Positions 48,150-59,627 of a stretch of 64,000 nucleotides of DNA are shown here, piece by piece. A program made the position numbers and the translations under genes. Position 1 is the first letter of the stretch. Each line of letters starts with the position of its first letter. The stretch comes from Lenzites betulinus. Its lineage: Eukaryota; Basidiomycota; Agaricomycetes; Polyporales; Polyporaceae. Under the pieces are notes generated by a model. That model had not been told where the DNA came from. It ran no database searches and was given only the letters and a program-made list of their open reading frames with translations. The stretch covers positions 558,001 through 622,000 of the forward strand of contig JABYQU010000002.1 in assembly GCA_022264855.1 (NCBI GenBank), in the 5' to 3' direction.

Positions 48150-48938
48150 ATGTCCCAGCTGCAGTTCCGCCCTCTCCAGTTCAATGAGAAGGGCGAGCCG
48201 TTCCTACGCCTCCCCAGCCCGCATGAGAACATAATCATCACCGTCCCCCGTATGAGCGATGCCCCCACCATTATCTCGTACATGAATGATCCCGCGGTCT
48301 ACAACATGTTGGAGGGCCCTCCTTTCCCCTACCTCCCAGAGCACGCCGAGTGGTGGCTCACGGACATCACAAAAGGCACCGACGCCGCTCTCGAGGAACT
48401 TCGGCGCGCGAGCGCAGAACATCCCGATACGGACTCCGTGGTGGTGTCCAGCTGCCCTGTGCGCATCATCAGGGAGGTGCGCGAGGACGGGACAGACCTC
48501 CTCCTCGGTGACATTGCCATCCTCCGCGAACGGTGGCCGGACGTTATGGACCAGGCGGAGAAGGAGAGCCTTGCGAAACCCAACGCGGACAGGCCAATCG
48601 GTGATCTAAGAATCATATGGTGCATCGGCGGTGCGTGTGCAAGTAAGCGCATGTATTTGCGACCGCGACTCACCACGAACACAGATTACATCGCTCCTTC
48701 CCACCAGGGTAAGGGTATCATGACAGCCGCTCTGAAGACACTCATCCACGAATGGGCCGTCCCTCGCATGGGCGTGCGCCAGCTTCGCGTCGAGACGTTC
48801 TCGGACAATATCGGTAGCCGGAGGGTGTTCGAGAAGTTGGGATTCGTGCATGAGAAAACGGTTCCGCTGGAGAACAAAATCTTGAACTCTGGGAGGAAGA
48901 TCAGCGGCATGGAGATCTTGTGGTGGCAAGCAGAATAG
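48150..48938 (+). CDS. GNAT-family N-acetyltransferase 1 (tandem pair)
   Basis: Predicted acetyl-CoA-dependent N-acetyltransferase of the RimJ/RimL-like type. Exons 48150-48630 and 48685-48938 give 244 aa. The N-terminal part has the substrate-side block IIITVPRMSDAPTIISYMND. Motif A (acetyl-CoA loop) is SHQGKGIMTAAL, and NIGSRRVFEKLGFVHE is the conserved GNAT C-terminal helix-strand. The 54-nt intron (48631-48684) is in frame and stop-free, but its borders are good and the downstream paralogue has an intron at the same place. The substrate is unknown. The protein is a paralogue of the next gene. Confidence 0.85.
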   Translation: MSQLQFRPLQFNEKGEPFLRLPSPHENIIITVPRMSDAPTIISYMNDPAVYNMLEGPPFPYLPEHAEWWLTDITKGTDAALEELRRASAEHPDTDSVVVSSCPVRIIREVREDGTDLLLGDIAILRERWPDVMDQAEKESLAKPNADRPIGDLRIIWCIGGACASKRMYLRPRLTTNTDYIAPSHQGKGIMTAALKTLIHEWAVPRMGVRQLRVETFSDNIGSRRVFEKLGFVHEKTVPLENKILNSGRKISGMEILWWQAE

Positions 48939-49368
48939 GATCGCAGTATACCATCCCCATGGGGCGAAGATACCGGATGATCTTCATGCATGTATAATAT
49001 CATTCTTCATGGTGTAGGGAAACGAAATGTGATCTTGAGCTACGGTACGACGGCAGCCGAAGGGAAGCTCGCTATATAATGCGAGCAGCCGATATAAAGA
49101 ATGTGGAGTGGCTCATAACGGACGTGGGGATGCCTTGTTCTGCCAGGTGCCGCTGCAAGCAATCCCACCGTTGTCTGCTCAATCGCCTCCCATAACGACA
49201 CACTCGCGAACAGGCGAGCTCATGACAACCGTCCCTGCATCTTCTGCTCGCCATCACCGAACACAATAGAAGGAAGGTCTCGGGCACGCAGGGAGACCAA
49301 GACCGTTCGGCTAGGCGGGATCGCTGAAGGACTCGCATGGCGCAGGCCAGGCACGAGCTTGTCCGACC
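48939..49368. other. Spacer between tandem GNAT genes
   Basis: 430 bp between the two acetyltransferase genes, with AT-rich 3' UTR-like sequence first and then the promoter of GNAT-2. No other feature is seen. Confidence 0.4.
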
Positions 49369-50192
49369 ATGTCTTTCTCCCAGTTTTACCCCCTGCAACG
49401 GCATCCCCGCACTGGCGAGCCCTACATCCGACTCCCTGCGCCGTACGACCGCATTATCATCACCCCGCCGCGGAGGGAAGACGTACCTCACATCGTCGCG
49501 ATAATGAACGCCGGGCCAGTGAAGAGGTGGCTCGACGGACTGAGCTTTCCGTACCTGGAGTGTCATGGGGAGGACTGGGTGGCGCAGACGAAGGAGAGGT
49601 CGGACACAGTACTGCACGAGCTGCGCGTTGCTGAAGAAGAGCAGCCACGAGGGCCGCTGACAGCCGTGAGCGGGTGCCCGGTCAGTTGTCTGCGGGGCGT
49701 GGACGATGAGTCCGACGCGGATGTCTACCTCGGCGCGATCGAGTTCAGCCGCTGTAACTTCCCGGACATACGCGACCGGACAGAGCAAGAACGGCTAGTG
49801 TCTAGGAACGAGAGCAGGAAGAGGGGGGATCCCAGGATTGTGTGGTGTGTGGGCTGTAAGTGCGGCTCAACGTACCTCGCATATTTATGGCTCAACCGCT
49901 GCCGGAAGATTACTTGACGGTGCCTCTACACGGGCAAGGAATTATGAGCTGCGCACTGCGGACGCTCATGCAGGAATGGGCCGTTCCTCGGATGGGGGCG
50001 CGGGTAATGCGGGCAGAGACGATCATAGGGAACCGGGGAAGCAGACGGGTTTTGGAGAAGCTGGGGTTCGGCAGGTGCGACACGGTGAGAGTGCAGAAGG
50101 TGACGAGTGCAGGGGAGTTGATAGACGGCTTTCATGTGCTCTGGTGGCAGTCGAAGGGAGAGGAAGAGGGCTGCGCTGTGGCGACGGAGTGA
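49369..50192 (+). CDS. GNAT-family N-acetyltransferase 2 (tandem pair)
   Basis: Paralogue of the preceding gene. Exons 49369-49855 and 49909-50192 give 256 aa. Shared features in the same order are IIITPPRREDVPHIVAIMN, SFPYLE, RIVWCVG before the intron, LHGQGIMSCALRTLMQEWAV (motif A), NRGSRRVLEKLGF and the LWWQ end. The intron sits at the equivalent codon, in the same phase. Divergence is high outside these blocks, so the duplication is not recent. The last ~10 residues (GEEEGCAVATE) extend beyond the paralogue. Substrate unknown. Confidence 0.85.
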
Positions 50193-51087
50193 GTGTCAAT
50201 ATTTCAATCTCGCGCGCGCATACATCTCCGTCGTCAGCGTTACGTAATATAATGCATCGCTACTAAGGTACTTCAAGAAGCTCTAGTCTACGACTACGCC
50301 CAAACACGCTGAGAGCAGTCGTTAATATCTTAATAGAAGCCTCGTCTAGTTACCTATACACTACACCAAGTACTGTTCTCGCTTCCGCAGAGCCATGTCA
50401 GAAACCGGGGCCGGTAAGAATACGTGCGCACTAATCCTCATCTCGGCCAGCTTGCAGCAGTCTCCTACAGCACGGATTGACTCCGCCGATACTGAGACCA
50501 AGCCGTCATCGACCACGCACGCAACCAGTAACCGCGAGTCTGTCATAGGGCGGCGCACATGTAGCCTGCCAGAGCACGCCGCGGTGTCGGCGACGGAGAG
50601 GGCTGGCTTTTACTAAAGCACAGGCCTTTCCGCCGACACCCCGAATGCTGCCGGGGGTGTGTTCGTGCGTTGCGTACCAGTTCCCACTCGGTCTGGCAAA
50701 TCCACCATTGCGGCTTGCCATCCATCCTCGATGCACGGAGGTGTAGCGGTGTGGCAGTACTTACCGGTGTGATGGGATGATATGCAATCAACAGTAGACG
50801 TGGGCGTCACCGGCAGGCTCCTTGGCCTTGCTGCGCGGTGCGGGCAGGGCTGCGGATAGAAACACGGCCGCAAGCAGTGTCGGGGTCGTCGGGGCGGTGG
50901 GGAGGCAGTCGTGGCGGCGGAGGGGTACTTACAGCAGCAGTGTGGAATATGTATCTGCTTTTCGTCGTCACGCTGCTCCGCACAGATCCTGAGCTCGGCA
51001 CAGCCCCCGAGCTTGCACAACCATCCCGCCCCGCGCCCTCTCATCTTTCTTCCTCCCATACTCCTCCATCATCGTTCCCGCTTCACG
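50193..51087. other. Intergenic region, PalI promoter
   Basis: About 0.9 kb. The last 100 bp are C/T-rich, a typical leader before the PalI ATG. No gene is supported. Confidence 0.4.
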
Positions 51088-52972
51088 ATGGGCCTCCTTC
51101 GCCCTGCGACCCCAGGCTTCCTTGTCACGCTCATCGCCACCATCCTCCTGGCTGTCGTCTCCTTCAATGTCCCCATCATCAAGTCCGTCTTCTTCCTCAA
51201 GGCCTCCGTCACTACCGACGGCACCACCGAGTCTGTCGTCTTCGGAACCCTGGGTTATTGCTTGACTTTGTCTGGCAACACAACCTGCTCCAAGCCCTCA
51301 GTCGGGTACCAGCTAGGTGAGTCTTTCCCTACCCACCCACGCATCACTCGACCTTCAGCTGGCTTCACTAGACGTGAGTACCCTTCTCGGAGACAACACT
51401 GCCATCAAGATACCGAGTGTCCTCGTGAAATGGGTCACATACGCACTTGTTCTTCACATCGTCGCCCTCGTCCTCGCTGGTATCTCTGCCGTCTTCGGCC
51501 TCCTTGCCCATGTGCGCGAGATGTCTATGGCCTACTGCAGCACTTGCATATCTGGCTTCTCCGCTACTGTCGCCATGACCGCCTTCATATTCGACCTCGT
51601 CCTTTTCTTCCTCACAAAATCCCGAGTCAACGCGGTATCTGGAGGACACGCCGAGATGGGCATATCAATCTGGTTGACGCTAGCCGCCTTCCTCCTGCTC
51701 TTCTTCGCCGGGTGCTTCTACGGTCTAGGCAGATGCTGCATCACCCGTCGGCCCTCCGGCCGCGACAGGGAGAACCGGCCTGGACCCGACGACCAGTACG
51801 CCGACCAAATGCGTCTCGAGGCCGTCAAGGCAGAGGCAGACAGAAAGGCCCGCCAGGCCGCGGGTCGGACCGAAGTTGGTCTTCCGGCATTCCAAGAAAA
51901 CGAGCGTCAGCCGTTGACATCGAAGTCTGACGAACAGTTCGTTGAGGACGGTGATCAGATCCTTCCTTATAACCCGCAACAGCCGTCGGGTGGTGCAGGC
52001 GTTGGCGCTGGCACCGCTGCCTACGCTCGGCAAGCGGGCCAATCGCAACAGCGTTACGCTGGAGGATACGCCCAAGCAGCACCTGGCACACGCGCAGTCG
52101 ATGCGTACTACAACGCTGCACCTCAGCAGCAGAACTCCTTCCCTTCGCCCGCAAGGCAGGGTAGTCAGCACACACAAGCTCCCTCCACCTACAGCCAAAG
52201 CCCATCCGGCTACACCCAGAGCGCTTCTGTATACGCAGACCCCTACGCGCTTCCCCCCAGTGCAGCACCTGCAGCAGCAGCCGGTGCTGCCTACCTCGGC
52301 GCAAGTGCAGCTTACGGCCACCAGCAACAGCCCACCACGGCATCGTACAACCATCCGGTCCGTGGACAGTCATGTGAGTATCGTACACAATCTTCTGTTA
52401 CCACTTTTGCTAACAACGGTGCAGTCCACTCGGCCGTATCGCACCAGCCGTACCCATCTGACTACAGCACCCCCCCTGCCGACCCCTTCGCTGCGCAGCC
52501 TCCTATGCCGCAAAGGACGTTCAATGCCGATACCTACAACGCGACCGCATACATGCCCACATCCTCACCACCACCGAGCGGCGGCCCCGATACAAACCCG
52601 TACCGCCCCCAAAACTCATACGTGCCCCCACTCGCGCCCCCAGAACGCAACTACACCCTCGGCGGCGGCGGCTACGGCTCGAACGTCGTGCCTGCCGCGG
52701 GTGTGTCCTCATACCCACCGTACGGTGGCCCATCCCCTGCTCCGAGCGCGCCGTCGACGTACAGCGCGTCAACAGCGTACTCGTCGGTCCCCGCACCGAT
52801 CAACACAGCTGTGGGCGGCGCGCTGTCGCAGCCGACGAGTCCTAGGGGCCCTCGCGCGCCGAACCCCGGGATGCCTGCGCCGATCGTGGAGTCGCCCGTG
52901 CACGAAGACGCGCCACCGATGTATGACGCTGCTACGGCGCAGCCCGCTGGGCAGTGGGGCGCCAAGCAGTAG
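51088..52972 (+). CDS. palI: PalI/Rim9-family membrane protein (pH-response sensing)
   Basis: SUR7/PalI-family protein. In ascomycetes PalI/Rim9 assists PalH/Rim21 in sensing alkaline pH at the plasma membrane. Exons 51088-51316, 51372-52373 and 52425-52972 give 592 aa. The first ~220 residues have four transmembrane helices: about 10-30, then three from about 115 to 220. An extracellular loop has the family signature TLGYCLTLSGNTTCSKPSVGY (residues ~54-74). The long cytosolic tail (about 370 aa) is rich in Pro, Tyr, Ser, Gln and Ala and ends with a PPxY motif (DAPPMYDA). Whether a Rim pathway exists here cannot be told from the window. Confidence 0.85.
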
Positions 52973-53368
52973 TGTGCCACCTCCTTTTTGTGGAAGGTGG
53001 GAGGTGGGCGACAGGATACTCGTTTTGCTTTTATGTTGACGGACCTTACGATACGCACGCACGACCAGCTCATCTTTCGCCCCTGCTTCACGAACCTCCT
53101 CTTTTGCTCTGCGGCTTTCGCAGGGCAGCGCACGCGTGCGCCCCGGACACATCTTCGTTGCTAGTACATACTATATATCGTAACTTAACCATCCGACCTT
53201 GGGCGTTCGTTACTTGTGAGTGTCAATGGATGTACAATAGGGCACGCATTTCGCCCGAGCACGGAGGGGTCTGTGGGACTGCACGAGTATATTGCGATAC
53301 TCAGAAGGTACAACGGATGGTACATTTTTTATGTTTACCGCGCGGTTTATTTTTCTGAGGACTATTCC
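52973..53368. other. Convergent 3' region, PalI / agmatinase-like
   Basis: 396 bp between converging stop codons. No gene is seen; TATATATCG and TTTTTTATG patches may mark 3' ends. Confidence 0.4.
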
Positions 53369-54983
53369 TCACAGCTCGCCCTTGGCCTGGGACCACTTGC
53401 TGTGAGGGGCCGGCGGCGCTGAAGAGAGCAGCATCGACAAGAAGTCGTGGACGATGTCAGCCGCCGCAATACCCGTAATCTCGGCTGCAAGACCACAGAC
53501 ATCAGCGTCCGGCCCAAGTGAAGCAACTGCGAGGAAACCCGAACTAACCGTTGTCGTACGCGGGCGAGACTTCGACAATGTCTGCGCCGCTGTGAGACGT
53601 AACCACCACCGCTCAGCGACCGTCAAAGTTACGATGGGTCGACGCGCTTACACGAAGTTCAACCCGGCGAGCCCGCGGATTATGCGCTTCACCTCGCGCG
53701 TCGTCCATCCGCCCGCTTCGGGGGTTCCGGTTGCGGGGGCGAGCCCAGGATCGATAACGTCGATGTCAAGGCTGGAGAACGAGCGCAACGGCTATCAGTA
53801 TCACACGCGCAGGCTGGGCAAGGTGGAGCGGACATGCCTGAGGTACACGGGCGAATCGCCGACGCGGTCACGGATGCGTTTGATGACCGCGGCGACGCCG
53901 TAGTCGTCGATATCGTCCGTCGAGATGAGCTGGAACCCGACCGACGCGTCATTCTCTAGGTCCGTCATACCCTACAACGCCAACAAGTCAGCATATATCC
54001 CGCCGCAGAGGGCAGTAAGGGGTGAGCGAGACGCACGGCGAGCTTGCAACGGATCCCGGCGTGGATGCTCGTGTTGGTCATGAGGCCCTCCTCGCGCGCG
54101 AGGTAGAAGAACGTGCCGTGCGTAACGCGCGACTGGTCCGTGCTCGTTCCCGGATACGCGGGCCAGGTGTCGAGGTGCGCATCGAAGTGGATGACGGACA
54201 CGGGCCCGTACACCTTGTTCAGCGAGCGCAGGATGGGAAGCACAATTGTGTGGTCGCCACCCAAGCTGCGGGCGAAGATTGGTGAGCGAAAATGGCCGTA
54301 GAACGTTGAACTCTGCTAGCAGCATCCGTACCTGACAATGCGGGGGTGCTGTTTGCCGTCTTTTGCGAATTTTTGGCTGACGGTCGACAGCGCCGTAGAT
54401 TCCTTGCTGGCTACGGGCCTTGCTAGGAGAGTAGAGTACGCCACTTCCATCTGGTCAACAGCCAGGGCATTGTCGAAGGGGCTTACAGGGACCTGTCAGA
54501 CCGAGTTTTCTTAGCAGCAGATCCTGAGGTTCGATATGGCTATCTGCATACATCGCCGCAGTCCATGATCTTCGACCCGAGTTCGTACGGGTTGTTTTGC
54601 CACGAGAGGGTGTAGCCGCGAGTCTCCCGCTGCCGCCTGCTCCCCGAGCGGATGGCGTACGGACCGAAGCGCGCCCCGGGGCGGTAGGTCACCGCGGTGT
54701 CGAACGGCATGCCGAGCACAGCGATGTCGAACTCCGCGTTTTCATCCTCCAGGCAGCGCGAGTAGGGCAGGTGCGAAAAGGAGAGCGGCCCGGTGAACGG
54801 CTGGTCGATTTGCTGCCCGTACTTCTGGAGCCAGGTCGTCGCGCCGCCCGACTCTGATTTTGCGGCAAAGTCATGGACGTCGACGAGCGGTGTTTGGTCG
54901 TCGTGTCCGTGACGGTGCGCCCACACCAGAGTAGGGGTCGCTAGTTGTAGTGCGAGGGGGACGAGAGAGAGCAGTCGCGACAT
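53369..54983 (-). CDS. Secreted agmatinase/arginase-family ureohydrolase
   Basis: Binuclear manganese hydrolase of the SpeB-like agmatinase group; the reaction would release urea from a guanidino compound. Seven exons (54983-54552, 54492-54332, 54265-54037, 53971-53838, 53771-53652, 53589-53549, 53484-53369) give 410 aa. The N-terminus is a clear signal peptide (about 1-22, [19 protein letters not shown]). Metal-binding motifs are [20 protein letters not shown] and [19 protein letters not shown], all complete. The intron before the third motif (53837-53772) begins with GC rather than GT (CTCAG|GCATGT), and its removal exactly restores [11 protein letters not shown]. Substrate specificity is not provable from sequence; guanidinobutyrase or an arginase-like activity is possible. 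Confidence 0.87.
53772..53837 (-). other. GC-AG intron in the agmatinase-like gene
   Basis: Donor AG|GCATGT and acceptor TTCTCCAG|C. No GT near the boundary gives the conserved [11 protein letters not shown] join. Confidence 0.8.
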
Positions 54984-55373
54984 ATTGCAGTGGCTGCTGT
55001 TCGGCTCCGGGTTCCCAATGATCTGCGGGGAACAAACGTAAGTATATCCCGCAAATGTTATGCCGTCAGAGGATATTTGGGCTGAACGAGGTGCACGAAT
55101 GCGAGCGTCGCGAGTTGCCACATACTTATAGCTGTGGCCCTATGACTCAGCCTGTGACGGTCGTTTCATTTGAAGGAAACGATAGGCAAGACTTGCAAGC
55201 GGCCGGCTTCCGCCCTCGATCAGATGATCGAGCGCGCCTCTCACTCTCAACTTCAAAAAACATGTCGCTGGACAAGTCATAATATACAGGCTATGCGTAC
55301 AATCACCACGAGAACATCCATACAGCCTACTAGGATCTAGGAAAATCAGGAACGACCTACTACCGCGGAGGGA
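54984..55373. other. Intergenic region, agmatinase-like promoter
   Basis: 390 bp between two minus-strand genes, with no additional gene. Confidence 0.4.
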
Positions 55374-56405
55374 TCACTGCGACGGCATCCCGGTACGGTG
55401 CTTCATGATTCGCAGCGGCAAAAACTCCCACTGCCTGCGCAGCTTAGCCTTCTCGCTCGCACCTGCAGCCTCCTCGGCGGTCAGCGCGACAACCTTCACG
55501 GGACGTAGGGCCTCCAGCGAGTCGTCGATCTCCTCCGCCTCGTTGCGGTCCTGCTCCGCGAGCTCGTGCTCCGTGAGGTCGATCTCCCCGTCGAATACCT
55601 GCTCAGGGGTCGCGTTCGAGCCGGCCTTTCCGCCGAAGAGCGCAAGGGGATGCGAGAGTGCAGAGGTCAGGAGGGCGGAGGCATTGTCTATCATCGTCGG
55701 AGGACGTCGGACGGGGATCGAGGTGAGGTAGTACGTCTTCGTTTTCCAGGAACCGCTTTCTCTGCGCGAGATTGGGAACGTCGGGTCGGCGGCGAAGACA
55801 ACCGTGATCTCCTTTGTTTCTGGATGGTAGACGAACCGCGGGAGCGGATGGGCATATGGGTTTGGGAACGGGAACGAGACCGGCCTTCGGTGGCGCAGGA
55901 CGAGGCTTTCTTCTGTGGTACAAGGTAGAATGAGCCCATAAGCGCAATATAAGGACTGCCATGAGGCTTACTCTCGACGTCAATAGCGTGGCCGGAATGC
56001 CTAGAGCACAATGCCCCAGATGTATCGATGAAGAAGACCTGCGACTCGGATAAGCACCGTCGAAGAACCAAGCATTATCATAAGGAGACCGACCTGGTTG
56101 TTAGAATCTGGTCGTCTCATCGCTGCGCTCGAAGATATATCAGCTATATCCTCGGGCTATATAGAGACCCCCGACTTACATTCTACTTGGGAGGTTTCCG
56201 TTGCGTGCCAAAGAATGATTTCCGTACCGTCGTCCAGTAGTCCTTGCGTCACATCGAGGATCCGACCACTCCCGAGGGAGCGCAGCATGAAGTAACCCTG
56301 CGGAAAGCCATGCGAGTTCAGTTCGACAGGAAGAGGGGGCACAGTGTTTGTGGCGGGCAGCTGCATCTCGGTTTTGGGCTCCTCGTCGTCGGTGATGATG
56401 AGCAT
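55374..56405 (-). CDS. CBM13-like (beta-trefoil-type) carbohydrate-binding protein
   Basis: Conserved Agaricomycete protein whose N-terminal half resembles ricin-B-type CBM13 domains. Exons 56405-56180, 56122-56094, 56038-55972 and 55912-55374 give 286 aa. GYFMLRSLGSGRILDVTQG and GTEIILWHATE match the repeating trefoil strand pattern, and after the 29-nt exon 2 (RRPDSNNQ) comes VFFIDTSGALCSRHSGHAID. The C-terminal half (FVYHPETKEITVVFAADPTF ... KTYYLTSIP) is family-specific, followed by an acidic helix. There is no signal peptide and no catalytic domain. A Met at 56480 is also in frame (311 aa). A TATATATA run at 56408-56419 lies between the two candidate starts. Ligand unknown. Confidence 0.75.
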
Positions 56406-56701
56406 CCTTATATATATCCTGTGGGGTGTCGATACTGATGAGGTTACTGCCTCGGTGTCGTACCTGGTGGGTGAAGACAAGGAGGCGTACTAGAGACGCT
56501 AGAGGCTGTGTTACAGCCACAGTTCGCGCCAAGTGTTTTCATTGTCAACTTGCCGCTCAATTCGAGCCCGGGCATATGCGGGAAGGCGGGGCATGCAGGC
56601 CTGGATGATGTTCTAAGGTCGATGGCAACGCAATCAGGTTATATAAGTACAACATTCCATGGTACAAGTCGCTAAATGCAAAATGACATGCTCTACGGGT
56701 T

Positions 56702-59295
56702 CTAGTCGTCGCTGGACGTATCCATTTCGCCGGAATCATCCTCGTCAACAGCGAAGGCCCCGGGCATACCGGTCCGCGCGCGACGCTGCGCCCTCTTCGC
56801 CCGCTCCTCACTCTCCGCTTTCACTTGTTCGACCCAGTTTTCGAGGCCACCTTTGAGCTTCGACATTCCTTTGAACTGTCACATACAATGAGTGTCACCG
56901 ATTTACTCTGAGGGAAGAGGTACATACCTCGTGTCTTGCAATGACGCTGCCTTCCGACGAACCCCAGCGGCGGCCCAGCCACCCAGTGCTCATGAGGACC
57001 GGTTGCTAATATGCGTGTTCGTGTGAGGACCTCAACGTGAACCGATGTGCCAGGACTTACCTGAGAGTGCCAACTGACATCGCGGACGCATGGCTGGACG
57101 CGGGAAGCTACAGCCTCTGATGTTTCTGCACCCGATGGGTCCTCCGCCATGGGTTGAGTGTAGGAGCGATCGAGTGTCTCTACTACTCGTCCATCCAACG
57201 ACCAAATCTATCGCGAGCCGTCAGCTCGTCCATCGCGGCCCCACGATGACGCTGACATACATGTATGCGTCCGTCAGAGGAGCCAGAGTAAATGTACTGC
57301 TGCCCCGTGGTCTCCGCAGGACTGAAATGGCACCTGATGAGAGTGCGGAGGACTTCGTGTCCTGTGTACTTCATGACACTGCAGTCCAGAGGATGCGCCT
57401 TGTATCTTGGCGGTGGGTAACGGTCCCCTCTGTAGTCGAATTGCGGGACGCCGTAGTGCTGCTTGGCGACGGACTCAAACTCGCTATTGGTCCTCATCAT
57501 CCGCAGATCCCAGAGACGAAGGACTTGGTCTTTGCCGTTCGATATGACATAGCGGCCGTCGCCCTTCGCGGAGACATACGTGATACCCTCCGTGTGCCCG
57601 ATAAGTACACCCGAGGGCTTTCGTGTGGCTGCCAGCGACCGACGATCCCTACAACAGGTTCAAGTTCAGCAGTGATGTTAGCCTCCGGGGGATCCCCACG
57701 TACCAGACTTTGACGAAGCTATCGTCAGAAGCGCTGATGAGGACATTACCAGATGCTGTATCAGCCCAACAGCAGCTGTTCACGTCGTCTGTATGGCCCG
57801 CGATCTTCACCGTCCGTCTATTAGCGACCAGATCGTAGACTACATAATTGTCAATCTTTTTCGGTTTGGGTGGGCAAAACGGCACGACCTACCGAAAATC
57901 ATGCTACTGCCACCAGCGATGACCTCTTTGCCATCGGCAGAGAACTTGCAACTCCATATCCCAAACTGGTCTTCATCATCCCAGAGATTCCACGCGCGGT
58001 GCCCACGCTGTGGTGTTGGATCTTTGAATGATATGGGTATTTGCTCTGTGGATGAATCAAGTGTAGATGTCATGTACACAGTACTGGACTGGAGATGGGG
58101 TGAGCATTTGTACAGAGGAACAATATCGTGCTTACTATTGATGCGTAGATCATTCTGACAGTAGACAATTGCAAATGAGCATACGTCGAGACCCGAAGAT
58201 GTCACCCATCTCACCGCTGGTTGTCAGGACTGAGATGCGAGTCTGTAATGGTCCACCGTCCGGGGGCTGCTTGGATGGTCTTTATAACCTCCATAGTTGT
58301 CGCGTGGCCATCGTCATACGCCTGTCGCATAAGCCTACTGCCTCTCTGCATCTTCAACGGCGCTGTCGTATCATACACATGCAAACGAAAGTCTGGAGGG
58401 GCGGTGAGAGACCATTTACGTGTGTCAGGCGGGTAACGCACTTCTGACGCAAGTGTAGTAGAAGGCCGAATCTGCCTATACTGTGAGTACGGCACGGCGG
58501 GCGAAACAGCATGTCTTACTTACCGGAGGAGAACTGGCCGACATAGGCGTTTGCAGGGTAGGACGCAACGGCTGTACCGCTTGAATTAGGTAGGACATCC
58601 TGTAGGATATTGAGGCCAGCGCCGTTTGTAGGGGAACAATCTGCCTACACCAGTGATGTCCTCTTTGTACGTTGGACGGGCACTTAGGCTCCGATTGAAC
58701 AGACTACGAGTAACGTTCTTTCGCCCGTTCCGCGAGTTGACTTGATGTCCTACTCTTCCGAATTCGCCGTTCATGAGGAGAGACAGACCTTGCTCTTGAG
58801 GGTCCTTGATCTCGGGCCACCAGTTACGTGCACGGTTCAAACTTGAATAGGCACCAGAATTGTAGAAATCGTCGTCGTCGCTGCCTTCTTCTTCCTCCCC
58901 CTCCGCCGCCTCGTCTTCTTCATCTTCTTCATCGACAAAATCTTCGTCGCCGTCGTCTTCTTGAATCTCCGGAAGAAGGAGTTGGGCGGTATCGGTGCTG
59001 CCACTATTGTTGGCTCTAAGTACGGTCATGATCCGTCGCAGGTCGTCGATGGTGAGGGTAGCAGTGATACGCTCTCCATCGGTCCCTACGGTTCGAACTC
59101 CTTGCAGCTCGAGTATGGCTTACCAGTTGAAATTAGTTCCACTGAGCCTATGAAAGCGAGGTACGACTGACCATCTAGCATCTGCTGCACCCTCTCCCGG
59201 CCCCCACTGGCCGCGTCTGTGCCTCCGAAGATGTCCGCCAGGTAAGACGATTGTGCCTGTTCCCGCACGTTCTGCTCATCTTCGTCACGATCCAT
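56702..59295 (-). CDS. DCAF11: DCAF11/LEC14B-type WD40 protein
   Basis: WD40 protein of the DDB1-CUL4-associated factor 11 group, a putative substrate receptor of CRL4 ubiquitin ligases. Twelve exons: 59295-59172, 59085-58649, 58599-58524, 58471-58442, 58392-58215, 58154-58136, 58088-57893, 57839-57704, 57648-57261, 57207-57061, 57005-56928 and 56875-56702 (660 aa). The N-terminus is acidic (an EDDGDEDFVDEEDEEDE-like tract). WD repeats include WSCKFSADGKEVIAGG, AGHTDDVNSCCWADTASGN, GHTEGITYVSAKGDGRYV with DQVLRLWDLR (a WDxR box), and IYSGSSDGRIHIWSLDG. LRINSKHDI-type text seen earlier is intronic in this model. Exons 4 and 6 are only 30 and 19 nt. It shares a 330-bp divergent promoter with the TBL1-type gene. 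Confidence 0.85.
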
Positions 59296-59627
59296 GGCGC
59301 AGTAGGTAAGATCCTGAAGAGCACGCCGTCAACGGCGGTGGGAGAAGAACCTGTGAAGCTTCGCATAGCGGCCGGGCGGCTGAGCTCAGCAAGCATCATC
59401 GACCCCGCACTCGCGGGGGCTTTCTGAGCTTATCTTATCTGCTACCTGCGCGACCTCATCTCAGATCTGCTTTGAACCTCCGATCGTCTCCGTGGCAAAT
59501 CGAGTATTCCCACGCGCTTCTAACTGGACGGTCCGAGTTCTTGGACCTCCTGCAGCTGGTTCACCTTTACTTGGTTCCACCATCAGCACACTTCCTGCTT
59601 CACTTGTGTCTCATATGTTCTACTGCT
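59296..59627. promoter_or_regulatory. Divergent promoter, DCAF11-like / TBL1-like
   Basis: 332 bp between the start codons of two divergently transcribed WD40 genes. No single motif is decisive; promoters for both must lie here or extend into the leaders. Confidence 0.45.
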
